A stretch of DNA of 64,000 nt from Rhizomys pruinosus (GCA_009823505.1 VZQC01013833.1:1053982-1117981); one strand, 5' to 3'; positions 10,441 to 22,000 are shown, counted from the stretch's first letter. Made by a program: numbers and translations. Notes: a model not told the origin generated them from the letters alone.

Positions 10441-10930
10441 TCACAATATGGAACCAATTCATAATAAATTTACCCTCACCAAAGACCTGTGGCTAGACAA
10501 GTCCACAGGCAATGAGGAAAAACCTACTAGTATTATACTGGTAAGCAGACATATTATACTAACTGATAAGGAGAAAATTCTTGCAACAGATGGGGATTAA
10601 CACAGAGAAACAAACTGGTCAACATTCAAAGAAAAGAAGTTGATAGAGTACTCAGCCATACATGGTATGCCTATATCATGCCCTCTCTTCCCAAGGTTCA
10701 GGGATCGGTGTGGAAGAGGGGTTGATAAGATTATAAGAACATTGGCTAGAAACAACATGGCCATCACCAAATGCTAAAGAAGACACGTATGAGGGACACA
10801 AATTATTTTGTGGAAAAGAACAGGAGTAAGCATTATCTTTGATCCCATGTGGAGCAGCTTAGATCATTAGAATCCTTAGAAGGTGGCTGTCAATGCAACA
10901 GAACTGACCACAGAGGAAAAAAAAATGGAG
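10441..10930 (+). mobile_element. Possible L1 3'-region relic
   Basis: Phrases such as 'aaactggtcaacattcaaag', 'tactcagccatacatgg' and 'ttcagggatcggtgtggaag' resemble a sequence I associate with old rodent L1 tails. There is no poly(A) end or ORF. This is a weak call from memory of the family pattern. Confidence 0.3.
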
Positions 10931-11277
10931 TAAGTATATTTTAACTTTCTTATGTTTGATTATAATGAGACTCATAATTTCACATTATTTATCTCAATAT
11001 GTATAAAATAAGTATTGTGATCCCATTTACAATGAAAGAATATGTTATTGTTTTTATTATTATTCATAATCAGACTTATTCTTTATTTAGTTCTCTACTA
11101 ACAAATCCAAATAATGTTTGTCAATCATTAAATATGTGCCAAAATTGGGTCATTTTCTTAGTGTAAAAAATAGAAAAATATCAATGAATAACAGAACAAT
11201 TCATCTGCAACACTACACATAAGAAGGAAGAGAAATTATAAATAATTATAGCAGTGTGTGATTGGTTATTGTGAGGG
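10931..11277. other. AT-rich, no feature recognised
   Basis: About 350 bp of AT-rich sequence between the L1-like relic and the provirus. I see nothing in it. Confidence 0.6.
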
Positions 11278-11651
11278 TGTGAATTCCAGAAGACTGGTAG
11301 TCCATTAGAAATGTAGAGGCATCCAAGGCTGGTGGCACCTAGAATCCTGCTCTACTGGCTGGAATCTTTCGTTGTGGAAAAATGGGCCATCACAGCATAC
11401 TCAGGAATCTTCCACCCATTTGAAAAGCCAGAGACTTCTGCTAGATGCCCTACCCCCACCCCCACTCACTGAATCCCTTTTTTAACTTATCTCTTAAATT
11501 CCCAGACCAGACACCATTCAGGGCCGGCTCTTTTTTCCCTGGAGCCTAGCCCCAAGTACCCTGAATTAAACTTTATTCCAGAGTGCCTAAAACTTATTTT
11601 TAGGGGGAGGGGCTCTTATTTTTGTCTTGGGGATCACACAATAACCTAACC
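11278..11651 (+). mobile_element. 5' LTR of the class I provirus
   Basis: Starts 'tgtgaattcc' and aligns along its length with 17855-18207, with shared blocks 'aaaagccagagacttctgct' and 'cactcactgaatcc'. An ATTAAA-type poly(A) signal lies in 'ctgaattaaactttattcc' near 11560. The LTR ends around 'caataacctaac'. The two LTRs differ at many positions, so the insertion is old. Confidence 0.88.
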
Positions 11652-11654
11652 TTC

Positions 11655-11672
11655 TAGTGCCATGAACTGGGA
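11655..11672 (+). promoter_or_regulatory. Probable primer-binding site, tRNA-His-like
   Basis: The sequence 'tagtgccatgaactggga' lies just after the LTR end. It resembles the complement of the tRNA-His 3' end as used by HERV-H-type elements (tggtgcc-tgac-gga pattern), with several changes. Assignment to His rather than another tRNA is an inference. Confidence 0.5.
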
Positions 11673-12557
11673 TCTCCATTTCACCTGCCCCACCACCCTC
11701 AGGGTAGACAGTAAGACCTCTGGTCAGACCAGTTACCTGGTGCAGGCTAGACAGCCCCCACCATCGATTTGGCCCAAAGTACCATCTCTTCTCCTCCTTC
11801 TAATTCTCTACTCTATCCTTGTGTGACTGTGAGTGAGAGTTAGTATGCATGGTATGGTTCCGTGACTCTGACAGGCTATGGAATCTTATTGGACCCAAAT
11901 CCACGGTTCTGCTGGAGTCATTTCACCTCATCCATACCCACCACATGGTGACCAAGGATGGGGCAGATATGTGTGAACCTCATAGTAAGACCCCTTAAGT
12001 CAGCCAGCCGGATGGGCATCTAAGTGAGGGGAGATATCATCTCCTACTCCACATTACTGTGTGACCCTGTGTGTGTCCTGCCCCCTCTGCTTCAACATTT
12101 CATCTTTGATTTCTAAACTAATGCTTTCTGACTTTGTCTTCCCTCCATTCTAATCCTTCACCTTTTTTTAGCCTCCCATTTTTCCATTTTCCTGTTTTTT
12201 TGAACTCTCCTGAGAACTGGTGTATCAGGGAGTTCCCAAATCCCGAATCCCATCTGGACTGCTGTCTTCCAGGATGCCAGAGACAGAATCCGGACCCATT
12301 ATTTTGTTGCCCCTTGTAAGTTCTGGGATGACAATTTTATAGTCCGATGGACCCGTTTTAGAGCCACCCCCACAATGGTCATGTGGGCCTGTGGACTCTG
12401 ACCAACACTCCTGAAATTAAAGTGGACACATTCTAATCTTCAAAATGTGCTTCTGAGGCTAAAACCTTTACTTCCTTCTTACAAATCTTTGTTACTCTCT
12501 CTTTTTCTCCCTCTCTGCCTCTCCTTGTCTCTTCCTTACCCTCTCTTGACCCCTAAT
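11673..12557 (+). other. Provirus leader region, non-coding
   Basis: About 885 bp between the primer site and gag. It opens 'tctccatttcacc', a familiar gammaretroviral leader phrase. No ORF is convincing; the 61-codon frame at 12134 is pyrimidine-rich noise. A packaging signal would be expected here but cannot be recognised by eye. Confidence 0.55.
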
Positions 12558-13945
12558 ATGGGAGTGTCACACTCCACACTCTAAAGGGGATCCCAGGATC
12601 CAACCCCGTTGGAGTGTCTCCTACATTCTTTAAAAGAACTCAACCTCTCTAAGGAAATTAATCTTAAATTCCTTAAGAGACTCTGCTGTACTATCTGGCC
12701 AGGATATCAATCAGAGAATGATATTATCTGGCCTGCTATGAGTAACCTAGATCCCAGAACTCTCACAGCTTTGAGAGACTTTTGCCAGCACTCTGAGAGA
12801 TGGTCAGAATGTCTCTATGTACAGGCATTCTTTGCCTTTCACCCATGTCCTTCTATCTATTCCTCTTGCCACCCCCATCAGGTTCTCCTTGCCAAGTCTG
12901 CAACACGCAGGTTCAGGTTGCAGAACACTAAGGAAGCCTTCTGTCCCCCTCCCTATACACTAGACCAGACCTACAAATCTGCTTTTGATCTTGACATGGC
13001 CCTCCTGCCCATCCCCTCCCTCTCTGAGCCCTGTGCTTTCTTCCACTGCTCCAGCCTTGACTAACCCAGCAGTAATTTCTCCTCTTTCTGCCCCTCCTCC
13101 CATGGCTCCTGCCACTGTTCCAGCAACAGCTTTTCCCTTGCCTGCCCTTCCAGCTGCGTTTTCTCTTCCTGTCCCTCCCACCACCACAGCCCCTTCTCCT
13201 CCCTCCCCCTCCATTTCACTTAACCCCATCTCCCAAATCCCTGCACTCTCCCCCAATCTCTCACCACACCCACTCCTGTGCCAATCAGAGTGGACTTTTT
13301 CCTCTCCGACAGGTAGCAGGAGCAGGTTTTTTATTTTTATTTTTTTATTTTTATTTTTTTTTATGTGTATGAATGTATTGTCTGCATGTAGGTTTGGGCA
13401 CCCGTGTTGTGTAATGCTGCAGAGGTCAGAAGAGGGCGTCAGATTCCCCTGGAACCAGAGTTCTCCTAGAATTGGAGTTACAGACGGTTCTCAGCTACCA
13501 TGTGGGTGCTGGGGATCAAACCCGGGTCCTCTGCAAGAGCAGTCAGCACTCTTAACTGCTAGGCCATCTCTCCAGCCCCAAGGAGCAGGTGGTTTAGACA
13601 GAGTCCAGGTCCCCTTTCCTTGAGTAACTTATCACATATTGAAAAGCTATTAAGCTCCTTTTCCATGGACCCTGCCAGGTTTACTAAAGAATTTCATATG
13701 CTCACCCAGAGCTATGATTTTCCTGGCATTATCTGTTTGTGGTTCTTTCCAACTCCCTTACTCCTGGTGAAAAGGAAGGTTCTGGGCAGCTGTCCAGGCT
13801 CATGAAGACAAGATTCATATCCCGTGTCTGCCCCATGCCTTGTCAACTGATGAGACCATTACCTGCATGTGGAGAAAGGGTCTACTGGAAAAGTTATTGC
13901 CCTACTGTGCCAATCTTCAGAGGGGAAAACAATCCCTTCTGAGGC
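12558..13945 (+). pseudogene. gag: Broken gag (matrix, proline-rich linker, capsid start)
   Basis: A short start at 12558 reads 'MGVSHSTL' then stops. Matrix-like sequence runs from about 12609 to 13000, with 'LKRLCCTIWPGY' and 'WSECLYVQAFFAF', matching the conserved gammaretroviral matrix pattern. A long proline/alanine/serine-rich stretch (about 12985-13310) corresponds to the p12-like linker. A B2 then interrupts it (13328-13580). Capsid-like sequence resumes at 13620 ('FSMDPARFTKEFHMLTQSYD') and shifts frame near 13735 into 'VLSNSLTPGEKE'. No nucleocapsid zinc knuckle (CCHC) is visible. Several frameshifts and stops make it non-functional. Confidence 0.8.
13328..13580 (-). mobile_element. 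B2 SINE inserted in gag
   Basis: Full-length minus-strand B2 with the 17-bp internal duplication. Identical 10-bp flanks 'aggagcaggt' at 13318-13327 and 13581-13590 prove insertion into the pre-existing gag linker. Confidence 0.95.
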
Positions 13946-14086
13946 CCCACCCCTGCAATGTCCCAACAATGTTCATGATATCCTGATACTGGTGGCTGAA
14001 GACTGACAAGGCCCTGTTCCTCCATCCGTGAATGCCTTGGTGGTCACCATCACCATGGAAGAGCCCAGGGTCAGTGCCAATGTGGG

Positions 14087-14750
14087 GTGAGGGGGGGGGG
14101 GGCTTTTATTTTCATAATAGATACAGGTGCCACATTGTCAGTTCTCCCCTCCTACTCAGGCAAAACTTTCTCTTTGCAGATCTCTGTGGTGGGTGTCAAT
14201 GGAAAGACCTACAATCCTAAGAGTACACGCCCTGTTCCCTGTGCTTTCTGGGGTATTTCCCTCACCCACTCCTTCTTAGTCATACCCTCCTGCACTGCTA
14301 CTTTCCTGGGTAGAGATTTAATGCAAAAACTCTTTTTTACCTTAACCCTCCCTCCCCTGTCTCCAATATTCCTTCTCAGTTCAGTCTCTTCTTGTAACCT
14401 TCCACCCGGCACTCTACCACTCCCACCCTCTGAGGTTATTTCTGGGGTGTGGGACACTTCTACCTCAGGTCTGGCCTGCCACCATGCCCCGATTCATATT
14501 GCTCTCAAAGATCCCTTTGTCTTCCCTTGCAGGGCTCAATACCCTGTTACTCTTAAATACAGACAGGGTCTCAAGCCCATTATTCTGAGATTACTTATGG
14601 CAGGCCTCCTCAAACCCAACCATTCTCCATATAACACTCCAGTTCTCCCTGTGCTCAAGACTGATGGGTCCTACCACTTCGTTCAAGACCTTCGCCTGAT
14701 CAATGTGTCTGTAGTACCTATACATCCTGTGGTCTCCAACCTATACATCC
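14087..14750 (+). pseudogene. pol: Protease and N-terminal reverse transcriptase remnant
   Basis: The longest open stretch of the provirus, about 220 codons. The retropepsin active site 'IDTGAT' has its Asp at 14120, and the protease C-terminal 'GRDLM' motif follows near residue 76. Protease is followed in the same frame by a linker and the RT finger region ('SPYNTPVLPVLKTDGSY', then 'FVQDLRLINVSVVPIHPVV'), typical of gammaretroviral RT. The frame is cut exactly by the solo LTR at 14751. A G-run at 14089-14101 precedes it. Usually gag and pol are in one frame with a readthrough stop; that relation is lost here. Confidence 0.88.
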
Positions 14751-15108
14751 TGTGATGGTTTGAATGAGTGTCCTCCATAGGCTCTAGGTATCCAGACGTT
14801 TGTCTCCAGTTGGTGGCGCTGATTTTGGAGGTCTTGGGGTGTGTGGCCGTGCTGGAGGAAGTGTGTCACTGGGGGCAGGCTTAGTGAGTTTTAACAAGCC
14901 TCATGGTCTACAGTTGCTCTCTCTGCTTCCTGGGCTCATTGCGAGATGTGACCCTCGGTTTGCTGCTCCAGTCTCCAGCCACCATGCCTCCCGCCACATT
15001 GGACTATAATTCCCTGGAACCGTCAATCATAAGCCCGAATAAACTCTTCCTTTTATAATTTCCTTGGTCATGGTGTTTTATCACAGCAACAGAAAAGTGA
15101 CTAATACA
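14751..15108 (+). mobile_element. Solo MaLR-type LTR inserted in pol
   Basis: A 358-bp LTR beginning 'tgtgatggtttgaatgag' and ending 'gtgactaataca', with 'aataaactcttcc' as poly(A) signal region. The pattern matches rodent MaLR (MT/ORR1-like) LTRs, and the same LTR class occurs in reverse at 25806, 47627 and 49413. The 5-bp flanks 'catcc' (14746-14750 and 15109-15113) are identical, as expected for MaLR integration followed by LTR-LTR recombination. Confidence 0.92.
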
Positions 15109-15685
15109 CATCCTCCTGTCCCTCCTCCACAACTCACTTTACTGTATTATGCCTTAAAGATGCCTTTTTTTTTCATCCCCCCACACCCAGGCTCACCACA
15201 ATCTTTTTGCTTTCACCTGGGATGATCCTGATACCGTTAAGAGTTCCCGATGACTTAAATGTTTCTCCCTCAGGGGTTCAGGGACAGCCCTCAGTTATTT
15301 GGTCAAGCCCTGGTCCAGGATCTTTTTGCCCTAGACCATCCACTCTGCTGCAATACGTGGATGATTTCCTCCTTTGCTCTCCCTCCCTTGCCTCTTCTAA
15401 AGTCCACACTTATCTCCTCCTCGCCTTCCTTGGTGAAAAGGGTCTTTCCCTCCAAAATCCAGCTCTGTCTTCGACATAAAGGCTTTGGCCTTCCTATCAG
15501 CCTCCAATCGGATAATGGTCCAGCTTTTGTCTCAAAATTGTCCCCGTCAGTCTCTCAGGCTCTGGACATCACTTGGAAGCTTCATGTTCCTTGCCACCCT
15601 CAATCATCAGGAAAGGTGGAGAGAGCTAATTCACTCCTTAAGGACCAACTGACCAAGCTGTCCCTGGAGCTCCATCAGTCATAGA
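15109..15685 (+). pseudogene. pol: RT core joined by deletion to integrase core
   Basis: RT resumes after the solo LTR. 'LPQGFRDSPQLFGQAL' (about 15263) is in one frame and the catalytic 'YVDD' (15354-15365) in another, so a frameshift lies between them. Near 15478 the sequence jumps to the integrase core: 'SDNGPAF' with Asp codon 15511-15513, and 'GKVERAN' with Glu codon 15619-15621. The spacing is exactly D-35-E. The RT connection, RNase H, integrase zinc-binding domain and first catalytic Asp region are missing, so a deletion of more than 1 kb is implied. Confidence 0.85.
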
Positions 15686-17500
15686 CCTCCCTCCTTCCTC
15701 TAGTCTTAACAAGGCTCAGGGCCATTTCCTGAGCATCTTCCTTTCTCACTCCTTTTGAACTCATGTATAGTCAGCCCTACTTACTAAGTGATTTTTCCAC
15801 TACAGGATCCATCCCTCCTTCATGATTAACTGCCTGTCTTCTCTCTCCTAAGACAGCTCCTTAGGGAACACACAGATCACATCATCCCACAGTGTTCTAA
15901 GGATCCAGTACCCAGCATTCTACAACCTGGAGAAAACACCTTCCTCTGCTCTACTACCAAGGAAAAAAACCACAGGGACAGCTCTACAACCTCACTGGCT
16001 TGGACCTTACTTTGTGATTCTGTACACTCCTACTGCAGCTAAGATCCTTGGAGTACAGGGCTGGATACATCTCTCTAAACTCAAACCTGCAAGGGATCAC
16101 AGCAAGTACTCAGCCACCCTGAATGGCCATCTAAAACTTAAGATCCAGAGAGTGCCATCCTTGCCCCCTATGTAGGAATAGCCATATCATTGTGTGGCTG
16201 CTAATTTTCTTTGCCTGTCTCTTTTCTATAACTGTCCCTCTAACTCTGGCTAGTGCTATTCTAGTGTCCTATACTGCTCTTCCATGTGCTTAGAGGTTTG
16301 AAGTCTGGACATTCAATGATAAAGATAAGGAAACCAGGCTTTTTAATTATTCAGAAAGCCAATTATCCTCTTGCCCCTTTTTGTTTTCACTTTCCTTTGA
16401 CATCCTTGACCCTTGTACTCACTAATGTCCGGGAGACAACTTAGAATATGAGAACTATTACAAGTTTCTCTGCTTTATTGGAGAAAGGGATAGTGCTGGA
16501 TGTAGAGATCCTGGGGGATGGGAGGGCTGTCCATCTTGGTCCTGCAAGTACCACTCGTCAGGGCTTACATGGGGCATACAACCCAAACATATTTTCTCTG
16601 CACCAGGAGAAAAAAATGTAACTTTAAAATTATCAACCCCTCCTCCTGACCCAGGGCTCACATAGCAGCTGCAAGCACCTTTTATTAAGCCCACTACTTT
16701 TATTCAGCCAGGGGTAGAATAAAGGTCAAAGAGCCCATCAAAAGCTCTCATGCCCTAAAGGCTTTAGAAGCTCCCAATAACACTAGATACCAGATTATCC
16801 AAAGTCTTCAGACCCTAAACTCTTCACTTTGCTTCTCATGGGTTGAAGTGCTTTCCCTTTTTACTTCACTCTCAAAAAATTTCTCCACTATTAATGCTTC
16901 TGAATGCTTCCTCTGTGCACCCGTACAAAAGTCATTACTCTTTCCTCTCATTGTGTACAATGTTTCTAACCAAACCACCTCTGATTGTTCTCCAACTCCC
17001 CTTCTAGGCATTCCTTTGCCGCCCCTCCTTCTTATCTCAAATAAACTGAGGGCTGGACAGCTAAGATGTCAAACTTTTGGTCTCCTCCTACAGTAATGTG
17101 ACTGTCAGAGGCCAAACATCTCTGGCCCCAGGGCTGACGTTCCTCTGTTCCTCTAGGGTATACACCTGTATTTCTGTGACTACATCTGGCTCATGCCTTC
17201 TGGTGGTACTAATGCCTGGCCTTACTCTTAACACTCCAGGGGAGATCCAGGCACACTTCTTCAGCAGAGGTTACTCTTCAAAATAGGCAGGTTTTGGGTT
17301 TGCTTACAGCTAAGCGGGGGGGATCCTGCCTTTTCCTAGGAGAAGAGTGTTGTTATTATGTCAATAAATCAGGAAAGGCAGAAGAAAATATCCACTGTTT
17401 GCAGAAAGTAGTGCATAACGTGTCACAAAGGCTCCCCAATGGAGAATGGCCCTCTAATTGGGGTCCCTGGGCAGCATTCCTTCCTTAGCTAACACCTTTA
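15686..17500 (+). pseudogene. env: Integrase C-terminus and broken env
   Basis: Integrase C-terminal remnants extend to about 16150. Env fragments follow: a surface-like region at about 16740-17095 ('NASECFLCAPVQKS' with N-glycosylation-type sites) and a transmembrane-subunit region at 17294-17488 with 'CLFLGEECCYY', the CX6CC motif of gammaretroviral-type TM proteins. Stops and frameshifts are frequent, and no signal peptide, continuous fusion peptide or membrane anchor can be read. It is a decayed gene only. Confidence 0.75.
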
Positions 17501-17798
17501 CTAAGCCTACTGACAGTACTAGTAATTTTGTGCATGGTGGCTCCATCCATTTTATGATATTTCCAAAACCAAATCCAATGCCTCACTCATACATGATTTA
17601 ACCAGCTTCTTCTTTCAGTTACCAAAGGAAAAACTGCCTACCAGAAACTGATCACTGCTGATCCGGTTCAGGCACCAGATGCCCAAGGAAACTAAGTGGA
17701 GAATCACATCCTGACTTTCCAGCCTAACCCCCTCACCCCCCAATCATCCATGTTCAGCTCTGAAGCAGTTACAGAAGAAAGACCTTCCCCCTTTTTCC

Positions 17799-17840
<42 letters not shown>

Positions 17841-17854
17841 TTGGAATGTCAGTG
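17501..17854 (+). other. 3' untranslated part of the provirus with a 35-A run
   Basis: A non-coding stretch before the 3' LTR. It contains an uninterrupted run of 35 A at 17803-17837, followed by 'ggcttggaatgtcag' and then the LTR. A retroviral polypurine tract would sit at this position; the A-run probably grew from it or near it. Confidence 0.6.
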
Positions 17855-18207
17855 TGTGAATTCCCTAAGACTGGGAATCCATTTGAAATACAGAGTTATC
17901 CAAAGTGGTGGTAACAATAAACCTGCTCTACTGGGCCACATCTTTGGTTATGGACATCACACCATACTCAGGAGTCTTCCGCAATTTTGAAAAGCCAGAG
18001 ACTTCTGCTAGAAGCCCTACCCACACCCCCACTCACTGAATCCTTTTCTTACCTCCTTCCTTAAATTCCCAGGCCTGAAGCCATTCAGCACTAGCTCTTT
18101 TTTTCCCTTGAGCCTAGCCCTGGCTACCCTGAATTAAACTCTATCCTGGAGTCCCTAAACCTTGTGTTCTTTTATTTTTTTCTGGGGGAGTGTGCAATAA
18201 CCTAACA
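17855..18207 (+). mobile_element. 3' LTR of the class I provirus
   Basis: Starts 'tgtgaattccctaaga' and ends 'gtgcaataacctaaca'. It is collinear with the 5' LTR, 353 bp against 374 bp, with scattered substitutions and small indels. Confidence 0.88.
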
Positions 18208-18344
18208 GATATATTTGTAAAAGTCAGTGAAATAAAATTATAGTGTCTAAGAATACATACTTTTCTAGTCTTTAAAGCCAGTGTGGATTTCTTGATAGCC
18301 TGACAGACATTTCACTTGAGGAGATACAGGCCTCTCTATTTAAA

Positions 18345-18553
18345 AATAAATGCTTATATATTTGTTTGGGTTTTTTGTTGTCATGCACAAGGTTTACCTG
18401 CATGTATGTAAGAGTACCTTTTTATGCAATAGATTCCCTAAAACTGAAATATTAGATGATTGTTTACCTGCCACTTATGAGCTGTGAACCTAACCTGGGT
18501 TTTCAGCAAGAGCATCCAGCGCTCTTAATCACTCATCCATCTCTGCAACCCAG
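18345..18553 (-). mobile_element. B3-like SINE relic
   Basis: Minus-strand, diverged copy: 'acctgcatgtatgtaagagt', 'gagctgtgaacctaacctgg', and the head 'gctcttaatcactcatccat'. Confidence 0.65.
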
Positions 18554-18790
18554 GTTTGCACATTCTTAAAGGAGAGCGGAAAGATGATTATAGGGAATGG
18601 AAAAAAAAAAAAACAAGTTCTAAAAGACTCAGAAGCTGAAGGACTGAGAGAAGCTGTACATGGTCATGAATGGAAGAGGAAAAAAAGGAAGAGCTAGATT
18701 AACTTATTGATACCATTTTATTAAGACAATGCCATATGTTTATGTTTCACTAATGACTGTTGATAATGGCAATAAAATTGACAGTTCAAC

Positions 18791-19073
18791 TGTGGGAAAA
18801 CTTAGTTAAGATAAGTTGCATTCTAAGCCAATGGCACCTCCCTGGCCACACCAATGGGGTGGGTTATAGTGATGAAAAGGTTTATTTAGCCCTGAGATAT
18901 TTAACCAGTCATGATCAATATTTAACCAGACATTTTGCAATAAACTCTCTCTCTGCATTTGTACCTCAAGACGTGTCTATGTGGAGTGCTTTCCTCCACG
19001 TGTTTTCCACATGGGTTGTCCTGGGATTAATTGGGCCCCTCCACAAGCCACAAATATTGGTGGCCTACACACA
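18791..19073 (+). mobile_element. 5' LTR of the nested element
   Basis: Starts 'tgtgggaaaacttagttaag', has 'gcaataaactctctctctgc' as its poly(A) signal region and ends 'ggcctacacaca'. It aligns with 30969-31224 and, reversed, with 61526-61795. Confidence 0.85.
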
Positions 19074-19075
19074 AA

Positions 19076-19093
19076 TGGTGCCCAATGTGGGGC
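19076..19093 (+). promoter_or_regulatory. Primer-binding site, tRNA-Lys(1,2)-like
   Basis: 'tggtgcccaatgtggggc' lies two bases after the LTR. It is two differences from the tRNA-Lys(1,2) primer site used by betaretroviral-type elements, which supports a class II affiliation. Confidence 0.75.
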
Positions 19094-22000
19094 AGGAAGA
19101 GACCTTAATTTAGGTATGCATACCCCTAAATACTGTTCTTTTCTTCTCTTTCTCCTCTCTCTCCTGATATCTATCTATTGTGGTAGAGCCATCTTTCCTG
19201 CTGATTTCAGTTGATAGGAGAATGATCTGAGCCTTTGTGGCTTTGTATATGTGGAGGAAGTCTGCAGGGTTCTGGTTTGGCATGGAGAGTATGTCCCACT
19301 GTCTCCAGGCACATGCCTCCTGGCATGGTCACTCCTGCAGGCTATAAAAGCCAGTGACTTTAAGGCTGAGTTTAATATCAAGATTTAGCATCCATGCTTA
19401 TCCTTGAAACCATTTTTCATAATTCTACAGGTCTAAAAAACTTTCTGGTTTTAAATTCCACCCCCCAAAGAAAAACTCCATCTCCTACTGGGAAGAACCT
19501 GAACCTGTTTTGTTCCAACCTTAACTTGTTCATATGTAAATTTTCTCCAGGTAGCTCTCCTAGACCTGAGCCCACTTCTTTCTGTTGCAAATTAAGGTCT
19601 TTCAAGGGAACCAACCTACCGAGTTGTATCACTTAATTAATTCAAATCCATTTCAGCCTGCTTAACTTAAAAAGTAATATTTTTACTTAACCCCTGAGCA
19701 CCCTCGATATCTTTTGAGTAAATATATGTGCACAGTTAAAATTAATTGGTTGATTTAATTTTATCTTGATCCTTTTTAAATGTGTTTCACCTTAAAAAAT
19801 CTCTTCTTACAAAATTCTTGATCACACGTGGTTTTAGCTCTGGCACCATCAGCCCGCCTGCTGTGCATGCATACCAGCTGCTGGACTGAGCACATGGTAT
19901 CTAAATCATGCCCTTTAAATTTTGATTTTAGGTAACATTCTTTTGATTTCAGCACTTTGGAAACAAGATAGATGGATTTTTAGGAGAGTTTACAGGCCCA
20001 GGACTTCTAACAAAACAAACTTGCTCTGATAAGTTTTCTTTTTTAAGGACCATTAGTAAAAACATGAATTGATATTTTGGTTCAGTTTAAATGAGAAATT
20101 TTTGAATAAAACTGTTTTATGATTCTTTAAGCCCATCTTCAAGCTGTGTATATGTGTGAGTGAATGCAAGTTCCTGCTTTTAATTCATTATAATCCTACA
20201 GGTTTAAATCAAATTAGCAGACTATAAACAAAAATAGATTCAATTCATAAAAAATGTTTGTTTTATATCCCTTAGTTTTAACAGTTTTTAATTGGGTTTA
20301 TAGTGTGCATATTATTCAGTTTAATGATAAATTGTTAATTATGGTTAGTAATTATTAATAGTTATGGTTATCATTATTAAATATAATTATTAATAATAAT
20401 TAATAATTCCATCTAATGATAAATTGTTCATTGTTGCTGACTATTATTATTGACAATTATTATTCATAATAATTAATGATTGTTGTGACTAATAATGGTT
20501 AATAATTATTGATAATTCATAATAATTAATAATGATTATAATTGTTATGGTTATTGCTGTGATTATGGATACTTATTATTCTTCCAAAGTCCTTAATAAT
20601 AAGACAGATGGATCAGTCTAAGACTACAAACAACTTTGGCCTGTCTACTTATAGGAATCCTCAATCTTTACATTTGTAAATAGCATAGGGACAGTTAGGC
20701 TTAGCAGAGGGACATCTTAGGGGTAGTTAACCAGAAGAGACAGGATAAGGAAAGAATAGTAGACTTTAGGGATAGTTAATTGAAGGCAAATGGTTGGGAA
20801 TGGGCCTAAGAGGTGGCATATGGATCTCAGCTGCTTTGTGCATTACTAGGACATTTATTCTAATTATGTAAAATAACCCTATAAAAATTATAAAAATTTC
20901 ATGTTTCTCATTGAACATCAAACAATATGGCTTTCCTCTCTTGCAGGTCAACCTAACAAATCTTTCTTATGTATGTATGTATGTATGTATGTATGTATGT
21001 ATGTATGTACATGCACATGCACATGTGTATGGATGTGTGTACTTGTGTTGTAAGTATATTTTAATGTTAACAGCCATGATACCAGTGAAAACATTGCCTC
21101 TGAGTTGGAACGTGGCCTTTCCATCTCAAGACACAAATTTATACTAAACAGCCAAAAGATAATTCAATTTCAACAAAGGTTATGGGTTATCTATTAAAAA
21201 TTTTAAAATAATGGATCTAGACTGTCACCTACTGGTTATACACTTTCAACATCTAAAAACAAAGATACAACCAGGTTTTCATTGTATTAAAGTGTTAATA
21301 ACTGTTTGGGTCTTTGGGAATAAAAATAAAAAATATAAAAATTTAAAAATTTAGAAAATAAAAAATAAAATGTGAATTCCCATTAACATCATTGTGGAAA
21401 TTGTGGCAGCCATTTTTTTTTTAATTATTGCACACATATAGGCTAAGACAAGCCTGCATTTCATTCAGGTGACCAGTGGGTATCTGGTGTTGAGGCCTGC
21501 ATTTCATTTGGGTGACCAGTTGGATGGGAAAAGGCTCCCTTTGCAGATCACCAACCTGGGTAGCTGGTGTGAAATTCCTTTCCTGCCTTTGAGCAGGTGG
21601 AAAGTTATGGCCAAGAGTGGGAAACATGTCTCATTGTCCCAGGCTAAGGACCTGAGCAGGAAGTTACCTCTCTGGTCGGGTTATAGGAGTAACCAACTGA
21701 CCTTTGCACCTAGGGTTCAGTACCCCGCAGTGTCCACAAAGCAGGAACTGTGTCCCCCTTACCTTAGCAGGACTGCACTGCACCTGCTTGTGACAAAGGA
21801 AGCTTCCTAGAAGCTCCCACACACACAAAAAATCAAGATGCTAATGATGGTAACAACTTCTCATGGGGCATATCTAGCCAGTCTTTAATTAACTAATGGG
21901 CATAAGAACTGCAAAAGAAAATTTTATTAAGAGCTAGATATTGAAAAATCTTTAAATCAGGTTTTCATGCAAGGCCTGGAGAAGGCCAAGAGCTTGAAGG

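Larger units (their letters stand above)
11278..18207 (+). mobile_element. Defective class I (gamma-like) endogenous retrovirus
   Basis: Two related LTRs (11278-11651 and 17855-18207) enclose remnants in the order gag, pro, pol, env. Signatures are a gammaretroviral-type matrix and capsid start, protease DTGAT, an RT YVDD box, an integrase D-35-E pair and a transmembrane CX6CC motif. All frames are broken by stops and frameshifts, RNase H and the integrase N-terminus are deleted, and a B2 and a solo LTR have inserted. At 6.9 kb, including about 0.65 kb of later insertions, it is shorter than an intact relative. I saw no clear target-site duplication. It is not capable of expression as virus. 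Confidence 0.9.

Noticed and set aside
12985..13623. 212-codon proline-rich frame as a novel gene
   Set aside because: Its first part is the gag linker of the provirus in a shifted frame, and its second half is antisense B2 SINE sequence.
20300..20580. CRISPR-like or other regular array in the 'aataattaat' region
   Set aside because: The units are irregular, AT-only and without spacers. It is low-complexity DNA in a mammalian genome.
20911..21147. Repeat-peptide frames on both strands (YVCM and HTYI repeats)
   Set aside because: They are produced by the (ATGT)n microsatellite.
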